NCBI RefSeq assembly: GCF_024585265.1
Contig: NZ_CP036533.1
Location: 7,263,001 to 7,327,000, forward strand
DNA: 64,000 nucleotides
Source: Bradyrhizobium sp. WBAH42
GTDB lineage: Bacteria > Pseudomonadota > Alphaproteobacteria > Rhizobiales > Xanthobacteraceae
Reading direction: 5' to 3'
Position numbers and translations under genes: made by a program. Shown in pieces: positions 46,182 through 56,196 of this stretch. The notes beneath the pieces were generated by a model. That model did no database searches and was not told where the DNA came from. It was given only the letters and a program-made list of their open reading frames with translations. Numbering within the stretch: position 1 is the stretch's first letter; each line of letters begins with the position of its first letter.

Positions 46182-46921
46182 ACGCCGTGCTGCCGCCGCT
46201 TCCGCGCGCGATGCTGATCGACATGGACGACACCATCCTGTCGGCCTATGGCCGGCCCGAGATCGCCTGGAACACGATCACCGCCGAATTCGCCGAAGAA
46301 CTCGCCCCGCTGCCGCCGCCGATGGTCGCAACCGCGGTGCTGGCCTTCGCGCGAAACTTCTGGGCCAATGCGGAAGCAGCGTGGCGGATGAAGCTCGCCG
46401 AGGCGCGGCACCTGACGGTGAAGGGCGGCTTCGCCGCGCTCGCGGCCGCAGGCCACCGCGCCCTGCCCGACGACCTCGCCATTCGCCTCGCCGACCGCTT
46501 CACCGCCTACCGCGAGGAGGAGATGTTCGTCTTTCCCGGCGCGCATGAGGCGATCGACCGGTTCAAGGCGCTCGGCATCAAGCTCGCGCTGGTCACCAAC
46601 GGCGCCGCCGACATGCAGCGCGCCAAGGTCGAGCGCTTCGAGCTGGCGCATCGCTTCGACCACATCCAGATCGAAGGCGAGCACGGCTTCGGCAAGCCCG
46701 AGGAGCGCGCCTATCTGCACGCGATGCAGGCGCTCGGCGTCACCGCCGGAGATACCTGGATGATCGGCGACAATCTGGAATGGGAGGTCGTGACGCCGCA
46801 GCGTCTCGGCATCTATGCGATCTGGATGGACGTGCATGGCGAGGGTCTGCCGGAGGGCTCGACGGTCAAGCCCGACCGCATCATCCGCTCGCTCGGTGAG
46901 CTGCTTCCCGACCGGGCATGA
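46178..46921 (+). CDS. HAD-family hydrolase
   Basis: The 247-aa protein has the HAD motifs: [11 protein letters not shown] (nucleophile Asp, motif I), [10 protein letters not shown] (motif II), the conserved Lys in [11 protein letters not shown] (motif III), and [13 protein letters not shown] (motif IV). A helical cap of about 70 residues lies between motifs I and II, as in the YjjG/phosphoglycolate phosphatase-like group. Its start overlaps the hemF stop by 4 nt. The substrate is unknown. Confidence 0.88.
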   Translation: MNAVLPPLPRAMLIDMDDTILSAYGRPEIAWNTITAEFAEELAPLPPPMVATAVLAFARNFWANAEAAWRMKLAEARHLTVKGGFAALAAAGHRALPDDLAIRLADRFTAYREEEMFVFPGAHEAIDRFKALGIKLALVTNGAADMQRAKVERFELAHRFDHIQIEGEHGFGKPEERAYLHAMQALGVTAGDTWMIGDNLEWEVVTPQRLGIYAIWMDVHGEGLPEGSTVKPDRIIRSLGELLPDRA

Positions 46922-47045
46922 TCCGGACCCAAACAAAAACTGCGAAAACAACCCCATGCACAGTAGCCGGCCGCTGCAAAATCAAGGGCTTACGGATTTT
47001 ACGAAATCTGTTTGATCCGTCGGGCAAAACAGGGGTATTATGTCA
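46922..47045. repeat. Dispersed repeat element, longer copy
   Basis: The stretch contains the CAACCCCATGCACAGTAG core shared with 3421-3456 (33 of 36 bases match in the aligned part). It continues with CGGATTTTACGAAATCTG and AAAACAGGGGTATTATG, which contain small inverted pieces. I recognise the sequence style from bradyrhizobial intergenic DNA, but its function is unknown. It follows the HAD gene directly and holds no convincing gene. Confidence 0.6.
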
Positions 47046-47194
47046 TCGTCGCTATCTCTGCGGCGGTGTGCCTGCAGGCGGCCTTCCGGGCCGCTCACGG
47101 TTGTGCGGGCGGAAGCGGAGGCGCCGCTCTGCCTCTCGATGGGCATAGACGACGATCCGTTCCGCCGCCGCCCGGCTCGTCCAAAACGTGCCAA

Positions 47195-47566
47195 TCATTG
47201 CGCAGCGTATCTCGCGGTCAGCGAATGACCGTGCAAGCTGCCGGAGAACACCACGATCGCCTTCGGCGACAACTCGGCCTGCAGCCTTCCCGTCATCATG
47301 TTGGGATTGGCCGGCGCAAGCGAAACGGTGACCGTCTTGCCGCCATCCTGAATCGTTGCGCGTCCGCGCATATCCTTCGTCGAAAGCGGCGATCCATCGT
47401 CGTCGCCGACGTAAAAGACGATGTCCGTCCCCTTGCTGACGAATTCGATCGGATGCCCTTGCGATTTGACGACGGGGCCGCCGTTGCTGCCCTTGGTCTG
47501 CGCCGCGGCAACATCCAGCGTCGCGATCATCACAGCGGTCATGGCGAGGCCGATATATGTTCTCAT
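47195..47566 (-). CDS. Small secreted protein of unknown function
   Basis: The 123-aa product has a signal peptide (MRTYIGLAMTAVMIATLDVAAA, cleavage near residue 22). The mature ~100 residues form a mostly beta pattern: IEFVSKGTDIVFYVGDDDG, RATIQDGGKTVTVSLAPANP and ELSPKAIVVFSGSLHGHSLT. It lies 30 bp downstream of the RND pump gene on the same strand and so is probably part of the metal-efflux operon; a periplasmic accessory role is a guess. Confidence 0.65.
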   Translation of the reverse strand: MRTYIGLAMTAVMIATLDVAAAQTKGSNGGPVVKSQGHPIEFVSKGTDIVFYVGDDDGSPLSTKDMRGRATIQDGGKTVTVSLAPANPNMMTGRLQAELSPKAIVVFSGSLHGHSLTARYAAQ

Positions 47567-47596
47567 TGCGGGCTCCTCTTTGGTTTTCCGCGCGTA

Positions 47597-50500
47597 TCAA
47601 TAGGCTTCCGCGGGGGTGAACGTTGCAGCGTGTCCGGCCACCAGCCGCTGCAGCGGCTGCTGGCCGAACATCAGAAACAGAAGCGGGGTCACGATTGTGT
47701 CGAGGACCGTGGCGCTGAGCAGGCCGCCGAAGATCGTCACGGCCACGGGGTGCAGGATTTCCCGGCCCGGCTCGTCCGCGCCGATCAAGAGCGGCGTGAG
47801 CGCCAATCCGGCGCAAAGCGCCGTCATCAGAACCGGACTGAGGCGCTCCATGCTGCCTCGAATGACCAGCCCGGCCCCGAAACGCTCGCCTTCGTGGATG
47901 GCGAGATTGACGTAGTGCGAGATCTTCAAGATGCCGTTGCGCGCCGAGATGCCGGCCAGGGTGATGAAGCCGATCATCGAGGCCACCGACAAGGGCTGCC
48001 CGGAGATCTCTAGCGCGGCGACGCTGCCGATCAGGGCGAGCGGAATACCGCCCATGATGATCAGCGCCAGTGCGATCGACCGGTAGCGGCTGTAGAGGAC
48101 GACTAAGATCATCGCCATCGACGCCAGCGACAGAATGCCGACGCGCCAGGACGCCTCCTGCTGGGCCTGGAACGCGCCTTCGAGGCTGGTCGTGTAGCCT
48201 TGCGGAAAATCGAGGTCGCGAACCGACCTCTGAATGTCGGCAGCGATATCGGCGATGTCGCGGCGTCCGTCCCCGTTGCCGTAGACGACGATCCTGCGCT
48301 GGGTCCCCTCACGCTGAATCTGGTTCGGCCCGTCTGTCTCGACGATGTCGGCCAAAGCGCTCAGCGGGACGAACTCCGAGCCGGTCGGGATGAGCAAATT
48401 GTGCAGTCCCGTTGTCGAACGGTCTTGCTCCGACAGGCGCATCACGACGTCGAAACGGCGATTGCCGTCGACGATCTGGGAGACCTTCCGGCCATTGGAC
48501 AGCGCGTCGAGTGCCTGGGTGACCGCAGCCGGCGTCAGGCCGTGAAGAGCGGCGCGGGCATGATCGATTTGGACCCGCACTTGCGGGATCAGCACCTGCT
48601 TCTCGACCTGGAGATCGACCAGACCCGGGATCGTCGACAGACGCTGGCGCACCGTTTCGGACAGCCGCCGCAACATCTCGATGTCCTGCCCGAAGATCTT
48701 GAGCACGATCTGGGCACGAATACCCGACTGGAGATGATCGAGGCGATGGCTGATCGGCTGTCCGATGGCCACCGACGCCGGCAGCGCGGACAGCACTTCC
48801 CGGATGCTCGCATAGATGTCCGCCTTCAGGCGCTTGGACGGTGTGAGATCGACATCGATCTCGCTGTAGTGCACGCCTTCGGCGTGCTCATCGAGCTCGG
48901 CGCGGCCGGTGCGGCGCCCGACCGATTTCACCTCGGGCACCTTTGCGAGCAACTGTTCCGCCAATAGGCCAAGACGGTTCGATTCCGCGAGCGAAATGCC
49001 TGGATTGTACTGCAGCGACAGGACCAGCGTCCCCTCGTTGAAGGGAGGAAGAAAGCTGCGCGGCATCTGGCTCGCCGCATAGCCCGCCACCGCGACCGCA
49101 GCGGCGACGAAGACCAGCACCAGGCCCTTCCGCTCGAAGGCCCAGCCGAGCACCCGCCGATTGGCCTGCTTCAGCTTCGTGACGACAAAGCTCTCGCGGT
49201 CACCTGAATGAGCTCGTCCCGAAAGCAGATAGTAGGACAGCACCGGCGTCACCGTGATCGAGGTCAGCAGCGAGGCGATGATCGAGACCACATAGGCCAC
49301 GCCAAGCGGCGTGAACAGCCGCCCTTCGATTCCCGGAAGGGCGAACAGCGGCACGAAGACGAGAACGATGATCATCGTTGCATAGACGATACTGGAACGA
49401 ACCTCCTGGCTCGCGCCGGAGATCACGTCGAGGACAGGACGCGGCGTGCTCGACGCAGCGTTCTCGCGCAAGCGCCGCAGGATGTTTTCGACGTCCACCA
49501 CGGCATCGTCGACCAGCTCGCCGATCGCGATGGCGAGGCCGCCCAGCGTCATGGTGTTGATCGTGAGGCCGAAGGCGCGAAACACCAGGACCGTCACCAG
49601 GATCGATATTGGAATGGCGGTCAGCGAGACGAACGCGGCGCGACCGTTCATCAGGAAGACGAACAGGACCATTGCGACGACGATTGCGGCCTCGGCCAGG
49701 ACGCGCTCGACATTGCCGATCGACGTCTCGATGAAGGTGGCCTGCCGGAACTGCACGTTGGTGACGTTGATCCCGCCGCGCATGGTGCGTTGCAGGTCCT
49801 TCAGCGTGGACTCGACATTGCGCGTCAACGCCACAGTATCCGCAGCCGGCTGCTTCATGACGCTGACGATGACGGCGGGCTTGCCGTCATATCCGGCGTC
49901 ACCGCGCTTGGTCCGCGCGGCAAAATCGACCGAGGCAACCTGCTTCAGCAGGATCGGCTGCTCTCCGCGGGTGACGACGACGGTGTTGCGGAGGTCCTCG
50001 ATACGCCTGGTGAGACCGACATTGCGGATCAGATATTCGCGGCCATGCTGGTCGACGAAGCCGCCGCCGCTATTGGTGCCGAACCTTGCGACCGCCTGCT
50101 CGATCTGATCGTGGGTGACCCCGAGCGCCTGCATGGTGGCGACGTTCGGCGTCACGCGGTATTGGCGGACCTCGCCGCCGATGGGTATCACCTGGGCGAC
50201 GCCGGGAATGGCGAGGAGTTGCGGCCGGACGACGAAGTCAGCGATCTCGCGCACATCCATGGGTGAAGCCGTGCCATCGCTCGTCAGCGCGATCAGCATG
50301 ATCTCGCCCATGATCGAGGTCACCGGGCCCATCTGGGGATTGGCCGAAGCCGGCAATTGCTCGCGGATCAGCGCCAGCCGCTCCGAGACGAATTGCCGGG
50401 CGCGGTAGATTTCGACGCCCCAGTCGAACTCGACATAGACGACCGACAGACCAACGCCCGAGACCGAGCGCACGCGGATGACGCCGGGCATGCCGTTCAT

Positions 50501-50716
50501 CGACGTCTCGATCGGGAACGTCACCAGCTGCTCGACCTCCTGGGGCGCCAATCCCTCTGCCTCGGTCAAGATGTTGACGGTCGGACGGTTGATGTCCGGC
50601 AGGACGTCGACCGAAACGCTCGGCAGGACGACCAGGCCGTAGCCGACCAGCGCGGCGGCGACCGCCAGCACGAACAGGCGATTGCGCAAGCTTGTCTGGA
50701 CGATGAGCTTGAACAT
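47597..50716 (-). CDS. Heavy-metal efflux RND pump (CusA/CzcA family)
   Basis: The 1039-aa inner-membrane pump starts [20 protein letters not shown] and has [20 protein letters not shown], the RND layout of 12 helices with two large periplasmic loops, and the family-typical fourth helix reading [15 protein letters not shown]. In CzcA this helix has DFG-x3-DGA; here Ala and a Glu/Asp-Asp pattern replace those, so the metal cannot be inferred by direct comparison. It starts 6 nt after the adaptor gene stop. No outer-membrane factor gene is in the cluster. Confidence 0.9.
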   Translation of the reverse strand: MFKLIVQTSLRNRLFVLAVAAALVGYGLVVLPSVSVDVLPDINRPTVNILTEAEGLAPQEVEQLVTFPIETSMNGMPGVIRVRSVSGVGLSVVYVEFDWGVEIYRARQFVSERLALIREQLPASANPQMGPVTSIMGEIMLIALTSDGTASPMDVREIADFVVRPQLLAIPGVAQVIPIGGEVRQYRVTPNVATMQALGVTHDQIEQAVARFGTNSGGGFVDQHGREYLIRNVGLTRRIEDLRNTVVVTRGEQPILLKQVASVDFAARTKRGDAGYDGKPAVIVSVMKQPAADTVALTRNVESTLKDLQRTMRGGINVTNVQFRQATFIETSIGNVERVLAEAAIVVAMVLFVFLMNGRAAFVSLTAIPISILVTVLVFRAFGLTINTMTLGGLAIAIGELVDDAVVDVENILRRLRENAASSTPRPVLDVISGASQEVRSSIVYATMIIVLVFVPLFALPGIEGRLFTPLGVAYVVSIIASLLTSITVTPVLSYYLLSGRAHSGDRESFVVTKLKQANRRVLGWAFERKGLVLVFVAAAVAVAGYAASQMPRSFLPPFNEGTLVLSLQYNPGISLAESNRLGLLAEQLLAKVPEVKSVGRRTGRAELDEHAEGVHYSEIDVDLTPSKRLKADIYASIREVLSALPASVAIGQPISHRLDHLQSGIRAQIVLKIFGQDIEMLRRLSETVRQRLSTIPGLVDLQVEKQVLIPQVRVQIDHARAALHGLTPAAVTQALDALSNGRKVSQIVDGNRRFDVVMRLSEQDRSTTGLHNLLIPTGSEFVPLSALADIVETDGPNQIQREGTQRRIVVYGNGDGRRDIADIAADIQRSVRDLDFPQGYTTSLEGAFQAQQEASWRVGILSLASMAMILVVLYSRYRSIALALIIMGGIPLALIGSVAALEISGQPLSVASMIGFITLAGISARNGILKISHYVNLAIHEGERFGAGLVIRGSMERLSPVLMTALCAGLALTPLLIGADEPGREILHPVAVTIFGGLLSATVLDTIVTPLLFLMFGQQPLQRLVAGHAATFTPAEAY

Positions 50717-50722
50717 GGTCGG

Positions 50723-52423
50723 CTACCGGATCTGGTTGACGAGGTCGGTGCCGCGAACGACGATGTGTTCGCCTTCGTTGACACCGGCGGCCACGATGAC
50801 GCGGGCTGCGTCCACCGGCACCACGCGAACCGGCCGGGGCTCGAAGCGCTCGGGCCCGGTGTGCAGCCAGACGATATTCTCGCCGTTGCCGCTTCGAACG
50901 ACGGCATTGCGCGGCACGATCAGGCCGGACGCGGGCGCTCCGGTCTGGACCATCACATTCAACGGCTGACCGATGTTGAGACCTGCTGGTGGCTCCGGAA
51001 TGGCGAACTGAACCACGGACGCATGCTGGCGCAGCGCCCGGCTCGTTCCGACGAAGCTCAGCGCGATCTGCTGCCCATTTGCGGCCATTGCCGTTGCGGC
51101 TTCGGGCTGCTTCAAGCCTATTTCGTCATAGGCGAGTGCCTCGACCCAAAGGCTGCGAGGGTCTGCGATCTGAAACAGGACGTCTTGCGGCTGTATGACC
51201 TGGCCCGGCGCGACCCTGGATGACGTGATGATGCCGTCGGTCGATGCCCGCAGCTCCTCGAACCCGGTGCGCGAATTGCGAACGGCTTCGCGGCGCGCCC
51301 GCAGGCCCTCTAATTCGCTTTCGAGGTCATTCACCTGGCCTTGCGGCACCGCGCCGCGTTCGGCCAGCGGCCGGAGACGCCGCAGCTTGTTCTCCGTGAT
51401 TGCCATCAGCTGCTCGATTTCGCCGACCTTCTCGAGGATCGTCGTGCGATCGGCGATTGGCAGATGCGGCTCGATCCGAATGAGCAGATCGCCCTTGCGG
51501 ACGGTTTGCCCGATGCGAGGGATGCCGTCATCGCCCGGAACCACGCGGCCCCCGTAGATGCTCTGCACGATGCTGCTGCGGTTGGGGTCGGCCATGACAC
51601 GGCCGATCAGGGTGACGGCGGGATGAATCGTCTGCGGCTCGGCTGCAGCGGTCCGTACCTCGAGCAGACGCTGCGTCGGCTTGGCCGCGAAGACGGTGCC
51701 GTCTTGCAGGCGCCGCGGGGCATCGCTCAATGCGGGAGCATCCGGCGGATTTGGTTGCGTTGCATTCGTCCGGCCCTCGCCGAACATGATGGCCGCGAGA
51801 ATGACGAAGGCCCCTGCCATCACGGCGGACATGGAGGCGGCCATGCCGCGGCCACGCCGCTTCCAATAGGCGAAGAGAAGGCCGAACCCCAAGGCGGCGA
51901 GCATGGAGGCCGCGATGGCCGCTCGGTTCGAGAGCAGCCAGCCGTGCTCGTGCTTCTGCGCCGCGGGCCGAACCTCTGCACGCGGCGTGAACGAGTCGAC
52001 TAGCAGATCATTTCCCCTGCCGGCGCTGATCGAGAAGATCACCTCGACCGATCCGGGCGGTATGCCGTTCGGAATCGGGGCGGTGTAAACGCCATCCTCC
52101 CGGCTTGATGCGTCGATCGGGTCGGAATCGCCGATCGTGACTTGCAAGGCGGCGTCCGAAACCGGCTCGTTCGTCACTGCATCATCAACGAAGATCGACA
52201 GCTTGCCGTCTTTCAGGATGCCGACGACTTCGTAGAGCTCGGAGCGCGCGGCAATTCTTGGATATGCCGAGGACACGACCGGCGTCTTCTCGGCGTCGCC
52301 GTGATCGTGCCCTTCATGGGCAAAGGCCCCCGAGACACCCAAGAACAGGCTTGCCAACCAGACAGCGCCGGCCAGCCCAAGACTTGTGAGCCGCCCTTTC
52401 GGGCAGCGCTGATTCATGAACAT
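50723..52423 (-). CDS. Periplasmic adaptor of the RND pump with an extended N-terminus
   Basis: The 566-aa protein is longer than normal adaptors (about 350-420 aa). It has a signal or anchor (residues ~12-35), a His/Asp-rich HEGHDHGDAEK, a beta-sandwich-like domain (residues ~50-150) and two hydrophobic helices (~170-215). The membrane-fusion core follows: hairpin region EIEQLMAITENKLRRLRPLA and lipoyl/barrel parts such as ISSRVAPGQVIQPQDVLFQI. It links the pump to the outer membrane. The upstream ATG with AAGGAT spacing is the chosen start. Confidence 0.85.
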   Translation of the reverse strand: MFMNQRCPKGRLTSLGLAGAVWLASLFLGVSGAFAHEGHDHGDAEKTPVVSSAYPRIAARSELYEVVGILKDGKLSIFVDDAVTNEPVSDAALQVTIGDSDPIDASSREDGVYTAPIPNGIPPGSVEVIFSISAGRGNDLLVDSFTPRAEVRPAAQKHEHGWLLSNRAAIAASMLAALGFGLLFAYWKRRGRGMAASMSAVMAGAFVILAAIMFGEGRTNATQPNPPDAPALSDAPRRLQDGTVFAAKPTQRLLEVRTAAAEPQTIHPAVTLIGRVMADPNRSSIVQSIYGGRVVPGDDGIPRIGQTVRKGDLLIRIEPHLPIADRTTILEKVGEIEQLMAITENKLRRLRPLAERGAVPQGQVNDLESELEGLRARREAVRNSRTGFEELRASTDGIITSSRVAPGQVIQPQDVLFQIADPRSLWVEALAYDEIGLKQPEAATAMAANGQQIALSFVGTSRALRQHASVVQFAIPEPPAGLNIGQPLNVMVQTGAPASGLIVPRNAVVRSGNGENIVWLHTGPERFEPRPVRVVPVDAARVIVAAGVNEGEHIVVRGTDLVNQIR

Positions 52424-52474
52424 CGAAAGATCCTTCAGACATGCGAAAAGGCGGCGGCCGAAACGCCGCCGGGA

Positions 52475-52906
52475 CTACGCGATGCTGAAAGTACTTGGTG
52501 GCCGGACGAGTCCCTCGGGGCGCACCCCGACAATGGCCCGCGCGAGCGGCAGGTCCATGGCGCCGAGCACTTCGAAGGCGCTGGGCAGGTGAACGACCTG
52601 CGCTGAGGCGATCGAGGTGCCAAACATGTCCCAGGCCACGCCTGGAGCGCCGTCGTCGTCGTGATCCGGCCCGTCATGGACGTGGCCTTCGGCGTCGTCA
52701 CCGGCGTGGGAATGCACGTGGCCTGCAAGCTGATCGTGGAAATGCAGGGAACCGCTGAGCATGACGGACGGCATCGGCATGTCGCCGACAGCCGCCTTCA
52801 CCTGCGAGACCGAAATCAGAGAGACCTGAAGCACGAACGCAGATATCGCCACGAACATGGCCGTTCTGGCGAGTTGACGAAGATGGTGGAGGACACCGTG
52901 CAGCAC
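52475..52906 (-). CDS. Small His-rich secreted or membrane protein of the efflux cluster
   Basis: The 143-aa protein has a hydrophobic N-terminal segment (residues ~16-35, AMFVAISAFVLQVSLISVSQ) followed by a His/Asp-rich middle: SLHFHDQLAGHVHSHAGDDA and EGHVHDGPDHDDDG. Such stretches bind divalent metals. It is the first gene of the efflux operon, 51 bp before the adaptor gene, and may act as a periplasmic metal buffer or sensor. An internal ATG (MFVAIS) is an alternative start. Confidence 0.65.
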   Translation of the reverse strand: MLHGVLHHLRQLARTAMFVAISAFVLQVSLISVSQVKAAVGDMPMPSVMLSGSLHFHDQLAGHVHSHAGDDAEGHVHDGPDHDDDGAPGVAWDMFGTSIASAQVVHLPSAFEVLGAMDLPLARAIVGVRPEGLVRPPSTFSIA

Positions 52907-53126
52907 GTCGAAAAACTAGGTCATGCCGACCGCGAATTCAAGGCGACGTTCCGCGCGGACGCATCGCGTGGGAGGTGGTCCAGACACCCTCCTCGCCCGC
53001 TCGACGAGCTGCCGACGCCCGACATCCGGCAGCCCGCCTGCCTCACTTGAAGTGAAATGCTTCACAAGCCGCAATCCGGGATTGCGGTAGCCTCGTGCCA
53101 CGGGGCGTGGTGAGTTGGAGGCGACA

Positions 53127-54173
53127 ATGAAGCAGGACCTTCCGGACCAAGCAGCGCGCACGCAGGCCGCAAGCGAGCCGGGCTTTTGGCAGAGAATTCA
53201 ATCCTGGGACAGCCGCCTCTCGGTCACCAAGGGACTGACGGCCGTGACCCTGCTGACCGGCTTCCTGGGCGGATATTTCCAGTATCTGAATTCCTATGAG
53301 CAGAAGGTCGGCGAGCAGGCCAAGGCGGATATGCAGAAGGCGACAGACACCTTCCTCGAGATCTCCAATGCCTTCGCCGACGTGCAGATCCAGCAGGAGA
53401 CCATGCTGCGCGAGCAGTTCGGCTCGCTGAAGGCGCAGGCAACCCCCGCTTTCATCCCGGTGGACTCCAAAACATTCGACTCGTTCTCGGACTATTGGAA
53501 GGCGCGCACGTCGCTGCGGCGGAACGGCGCCATCTTCGCGCGCAAGGCGGAGATCTACATCGACTGGCCCAGCGATCTCGGGCGCGATCCGGCCGCGGAG
53601 CACACGCTGGACCAGGATCCCCTGACGGCAACGCTGCTCACCAAGTATAATTTCGATTGCGATTCAGAAGCCAATCTCCCCCAATTCAGAGGCGCGATCT
53701 ACAATGGCGCCGATCCCGGACGCCCCAGCGACGAATTGTGCAACGACCCGACGGCCAATGGGCTGAAGTCCTACGTCAACCTCTGTGCCAGGCGGGCGGA
53801 TGGCGAGATCGATGCGTTGCAGAAGGTCGTGACCATCAACTGGTGGAGCGCCAAGCACCACGTCTTGGTGATGCACCATTGCTTCGAGGTGCTCCGCGGC
53901 GGGCCGAATGCGTTGCAAGCTCCGGCCTCCGGCAACGACGGCCCCAATGATCGCAAGCTCGATAAGCCGCGCGACAGCAACGAGCACAGGCTGCAGCTTC
54001 AGGCCCGCCGGCTGGACGCGTTCATGACGCTGACCATGGCGCAGCTGGACCGCATCAGGGTGCGATACCGTCCCACCGGCTTCTTCTGCCATGTTCCTTT
54101 CGCGCGCGATGCCATCGGCTATTTCAGCAACCAGTGCCTGCCGAACCAGCCGGCTACGAGCGAGCGCAGCTGA
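53127..54173 (+). CDS. Membrane-anchored protein of unknown function
   Basis: I do not recognise this 348-aa protein. It has one helix near residues 36-54 (GLTAVTLLTGFLGGYFQYL), so most of it is probably outside the cytoplasm. A helical stretch follows (KVGEQAKADMQKATDTFLEI), then a soluble domain with seven or so cysteines, including NFDCDSEANL, DELCNDP, VNLCARRADG, MHHCFEVL, FFCHVPFA and SNQCLPNQ. GGAGG precedes the ATG. It stands alone between divergent neighbours. Confidence 0.6.
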   Translation: MKQDLPDQAARTQAASEPGFWQRIQSWDSRLSVTKGLTAVTLLTGFLGGYFQYLNSYEQKVGEQAKADMQKATDTFLEISNAFADVQIQQETMLREQFGSLKAQATPAFIPVDSKTFDSFSDYWKARTSLRRNGAIFARKAEIYIDWPSDLGRDPAAEHTLDQDPLTATLLTKYNFDCDSEANLPQFRGAIYNGADPGRPSDELCNDPTANGLKSYVNLCARRADGEIDALQKVVTINWWSAKHHVLVMHHCFEVLRGGPNALQAPASGNDGPNDRKLDKPRDSNEHRLQLQARRLDAFMTLTMAQLDRIRVRYRPTGFFCHVPFARDAIGYFSNQCLPNQPATSERS

Positions 54174-54286
54174 GGCGTACCGCGAGGACACCGGCGGATA
54201 CTTTTCGGCACCGGCAGCCGGCGTGATCGGCCTGTCATGACGGCCTGTTAGCGTCGGCCCTGTCGATCAACCCGAAAGGACAATCC

Positions 54287-54490
54287 ATGGATCTGAAGGC
54301 CGGCGATGTCGTGATGCTGAAATCCGGCGGTCAGCCGCTGACCGTCGCGGAGGTGAAGGACAACGAGGTGCTGTGCCTGTGGATGGGCATGGAAGGCGAC
54401 CTGTTCCGCGAGACGCTGCCGCTCGCCGTGCTCGTGCAGGTGGAAGAGGACGACGAGGACGACGAAGACGAAGATGATGACGAGGAGTAG
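54287..54490 (+). CDS. DUF2158 (YodC-like) small protein
   Basis: The 67-aa protein starts LKAGDVVMLKSGGQPLTVAE and has VLCLWMGMEGDLFRETLP, the DUF2158 pattern, then an extremely acidic tail of Asp and Glu (about 15 of the last 17 residues). Members of this family are small beta proteins of unknown role. GAAAGGA lies at good distance from the ATG. Confidence 0.8.
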   Translation: MDLKAGDVVMLKSGGQPLTVAEVKDNEVLCLWMGMEGDLFRETLPLAVLVQVEEDDEDDEDEDDDEE

Positions 54491-54553
54491 GCACTTCTCG
54501 GACCGCATTCTCGTGAGAGCCGCGCTCTTGCCCTGATGAGGGGCGCGGGTTGA

Positions 54554-54907
54554 TCAGACGAGGATACGAGGCGCCGCCGTGGCTTTGTCTCCCGAATTCG
54601 GTGTCCCCGTCGGTTCGATCAAGAGGATGTGCACTTCCCCATGCGCCACCGGCCGGTGCTCGACGCCCTTCGGCACGACAAAGACCTCCCCGGGGTTGAG
54701 GGTGACCGTGCGATCCCGCAGCTCGATGTCGAGCGTCCCGCTGAGCACGAGAAAGAAGTCGTCCGTGTCCTCGTGCTTGTGCCAATGAAATGACCCCTCG
54801 AGCTTGGCCACCATGATGTCGTTGTCGTTATAGGTCGCGACGGTGCGCGGGGAGAAGCGATCAGTGAACGTTGCGAGCTTCTCGGCGAGATTTGCGGGGG
54901 CTTTCAT
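54554..54907 (-). CDS. Cupin-domain protein
   Basis: The 117-aa protein is a single cupin barrel. Motif 1 is FHWHKHEDTDDFFLVLSGTL (His-x-His...Glu-like ligands) and motif 2 is NPGEVFVVPKGVEHRPVA with the last His ligand. Small cupins of this kind bind a metal and may act as isomerases or sensors; the substrate is unknown. The start MKAPANLAEKLA fits the family. Confidence 0.85.
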   Translation of the reverse strand: MKAPANLAEKLATFTDRFSPRTVATYNDNDIMVAKLEGSFHWHKHEDTDDFFLVLSGTLDIELRDRTVTLNPGEVFVVPKGVEHRPVAHGEVHILLIEPTGTPNSGDKATAAPRILV

Positions 54908-55167
54908 CGCGTTTCCTCAGGTGACTTCCAGCCCGAATATGGTGACCGGCTACCCTCCTGGAAGCGATAGCACGACCCTATTTGGGAACACGAGACTGCG
55001 ACGTGGCGGAATGTGGTTCTACGCGACCCGCGCGTAGAATGGGAGAGCCCTTACGAAACTCATCAGGGATGCTGCTCGCCGCACCGGCGGTGCGTGAATG
55101 ATGACCAGGATCGAGGCGATGGGTTTCGCAAGGGCGAAACCCATCCTCCGAGCTGATGTCGGTCGGA
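54908..55167. other. Intergenic region between cupin and porin-like genes
   Basis: Apart from the hairpin repeat at 55118-55145, nothing is recognisable. It should contain the cupin promoter. Confidence 0.4.
55118..55145 (-). terminator. Perfect 12-bp hairpin (repeat-like) after the porin-like gene
   Basis: GATGGGTTTCGC-AAGG-GCGAAACCCATC is a perfect stem with a 4-nt loop, 23 nt past the stop of the outer-membrane protein gene on the minus strand. It resembles short bradyrhizobial repeats and could serve as a terminator; a T-run is absent. Confidence 0.5.
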
Positions 55168-55998
55168 TCAGAACCGATAGTTGATGCCGGCCTTGGCTGT
55201 ATGAAGCTCAACCTCGGTGTCCGTGAAGGACGCCCCGGGGAACGCAAGAGCATTGCCGTTCGACTTTCCGAGATTGATGTAGATGTACTCGGCCTTGAGC
55301 GTCCAGCGCGGGTCGAAAGCCCATTCAAGGCCGCCACCCGCGGAGAAACCCACCTGGACTTCCGACGAGGACGCGCTTCGCGTCAGGGCCGGGAAGAAGC
55401 CGTTGAAATTGGCAATATTCGGCGTGGCGAGATTGGAGGTGAAGATGCTGTTCTTGACGTGGCCCCAGGCGAAGCCACCGGTACCGTAGATCAAGAGATT
55501 GTTCGCCGCGAATCCGAGACGTCCGCGGACCGTGCCGAAGACATCGATTTCCTGCCTGAGATTGAATACGCCGGTGAAGGCGCCATTGTCGCCGCCGATC
55601 GTTCCAGTGACGCTGAAGGGGCGGCTCGCCGTCTCCTTGATGGCTGCGCCGCTGACGTCCGCCTCCAGACCGTACACAAACGTGCCGGACTGCCAGTTAT
55701 AGCCGATTTGGCCGCCGCCGAATCCACCCTTGGGACCCACATCCAGGGAGAACGGCCCAGTGCCACCCGTGACGACATAGCCGGGGACCGTCCCGGTTGC
55801 GAGCGCGCCCGGATCGAAGGTCGCGGTCGGATCGCTCCAGCCATAACCGCCATGCACGCCGGCATAAAAACCGGTCCAGCTGAATGCGACCGGCGCGGGC
55901 GGCGCCTTGGTGTAAGCCCTGCCGAGATCGGCCGCGACGGCGCCCTGGGACAGACACAGAGCCGAGACCAGAAGGGCAGCAGAGACGATGGACTTCAT
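55168..55998 (-). CDS. Outer-membrane beta-barrel protein (Omp25/31-like)
   Basis: The 276-aa protein has a signal peptide (MKSIVSAALLVSALCLSQGA, cut before ADLGRAY), then WTGFYAGVHGGYGWSD, GGQIGYNWQSGTFVYGLEAD, GRLGFAANNLLIYGTGGFAW and the C-terminal KAGINYRF with terminal Phe, the usual barrel pattern of the rhizobial Omp25/Omp31/RopB-like group. It should be an outer-membrane structural protein. The ATG at 55998 begins the signal peptide; the frame is open further up without similarity. Confidence 0.92.
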   Translation of the reverse strand: MKSIVSAALLVSALCLSQGAVAADLGRAYTKAPPAPVAFSWTGFYAGVHGGYGWSDPTATFDPGALATGTVPGYVVTGGTGPFSLDVGPKGGFGGGQIGYNWQSGTFVYGLEADVSGAAIKETASRPFSVTGTIGGDNGAFTGVFNLRQEIDVFGTVRGRLGFAANNLLIYGTGGFAWGHVKNSIFTSNLATPNIANFNGFFPALTRSASSSEVQVGFSAGGGLEWAFDPRWTLKAEYIYINLGKSNGNALAFPGASFTDTEVELHTAKAGINYRF

Positions 55999-56196
55999 AA
56001 CTTCCCTCAACGTTGTGCGCGTGACAAGGCGGCGCCTTGCCGCGTGAGCACTCGTCAAACCGCCGATGACCGGCCGTCCGCTTGAGCCGAGTTATAGAGG
56101 TGATCTTGCATTGCGGCTGTAGCATCGGGAACACAGCGTAGCGCGCGAAGTTCGCCTGACGCGACGCAGCTGAGATTGTCGCGTCGTCAATTGCTC

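Noticed and set aside
46982..47228. Small frames on both strands within the dispersed element
   Set aside because: They have no ribosome site and their sequences follow the repeat; coding is unlikely.
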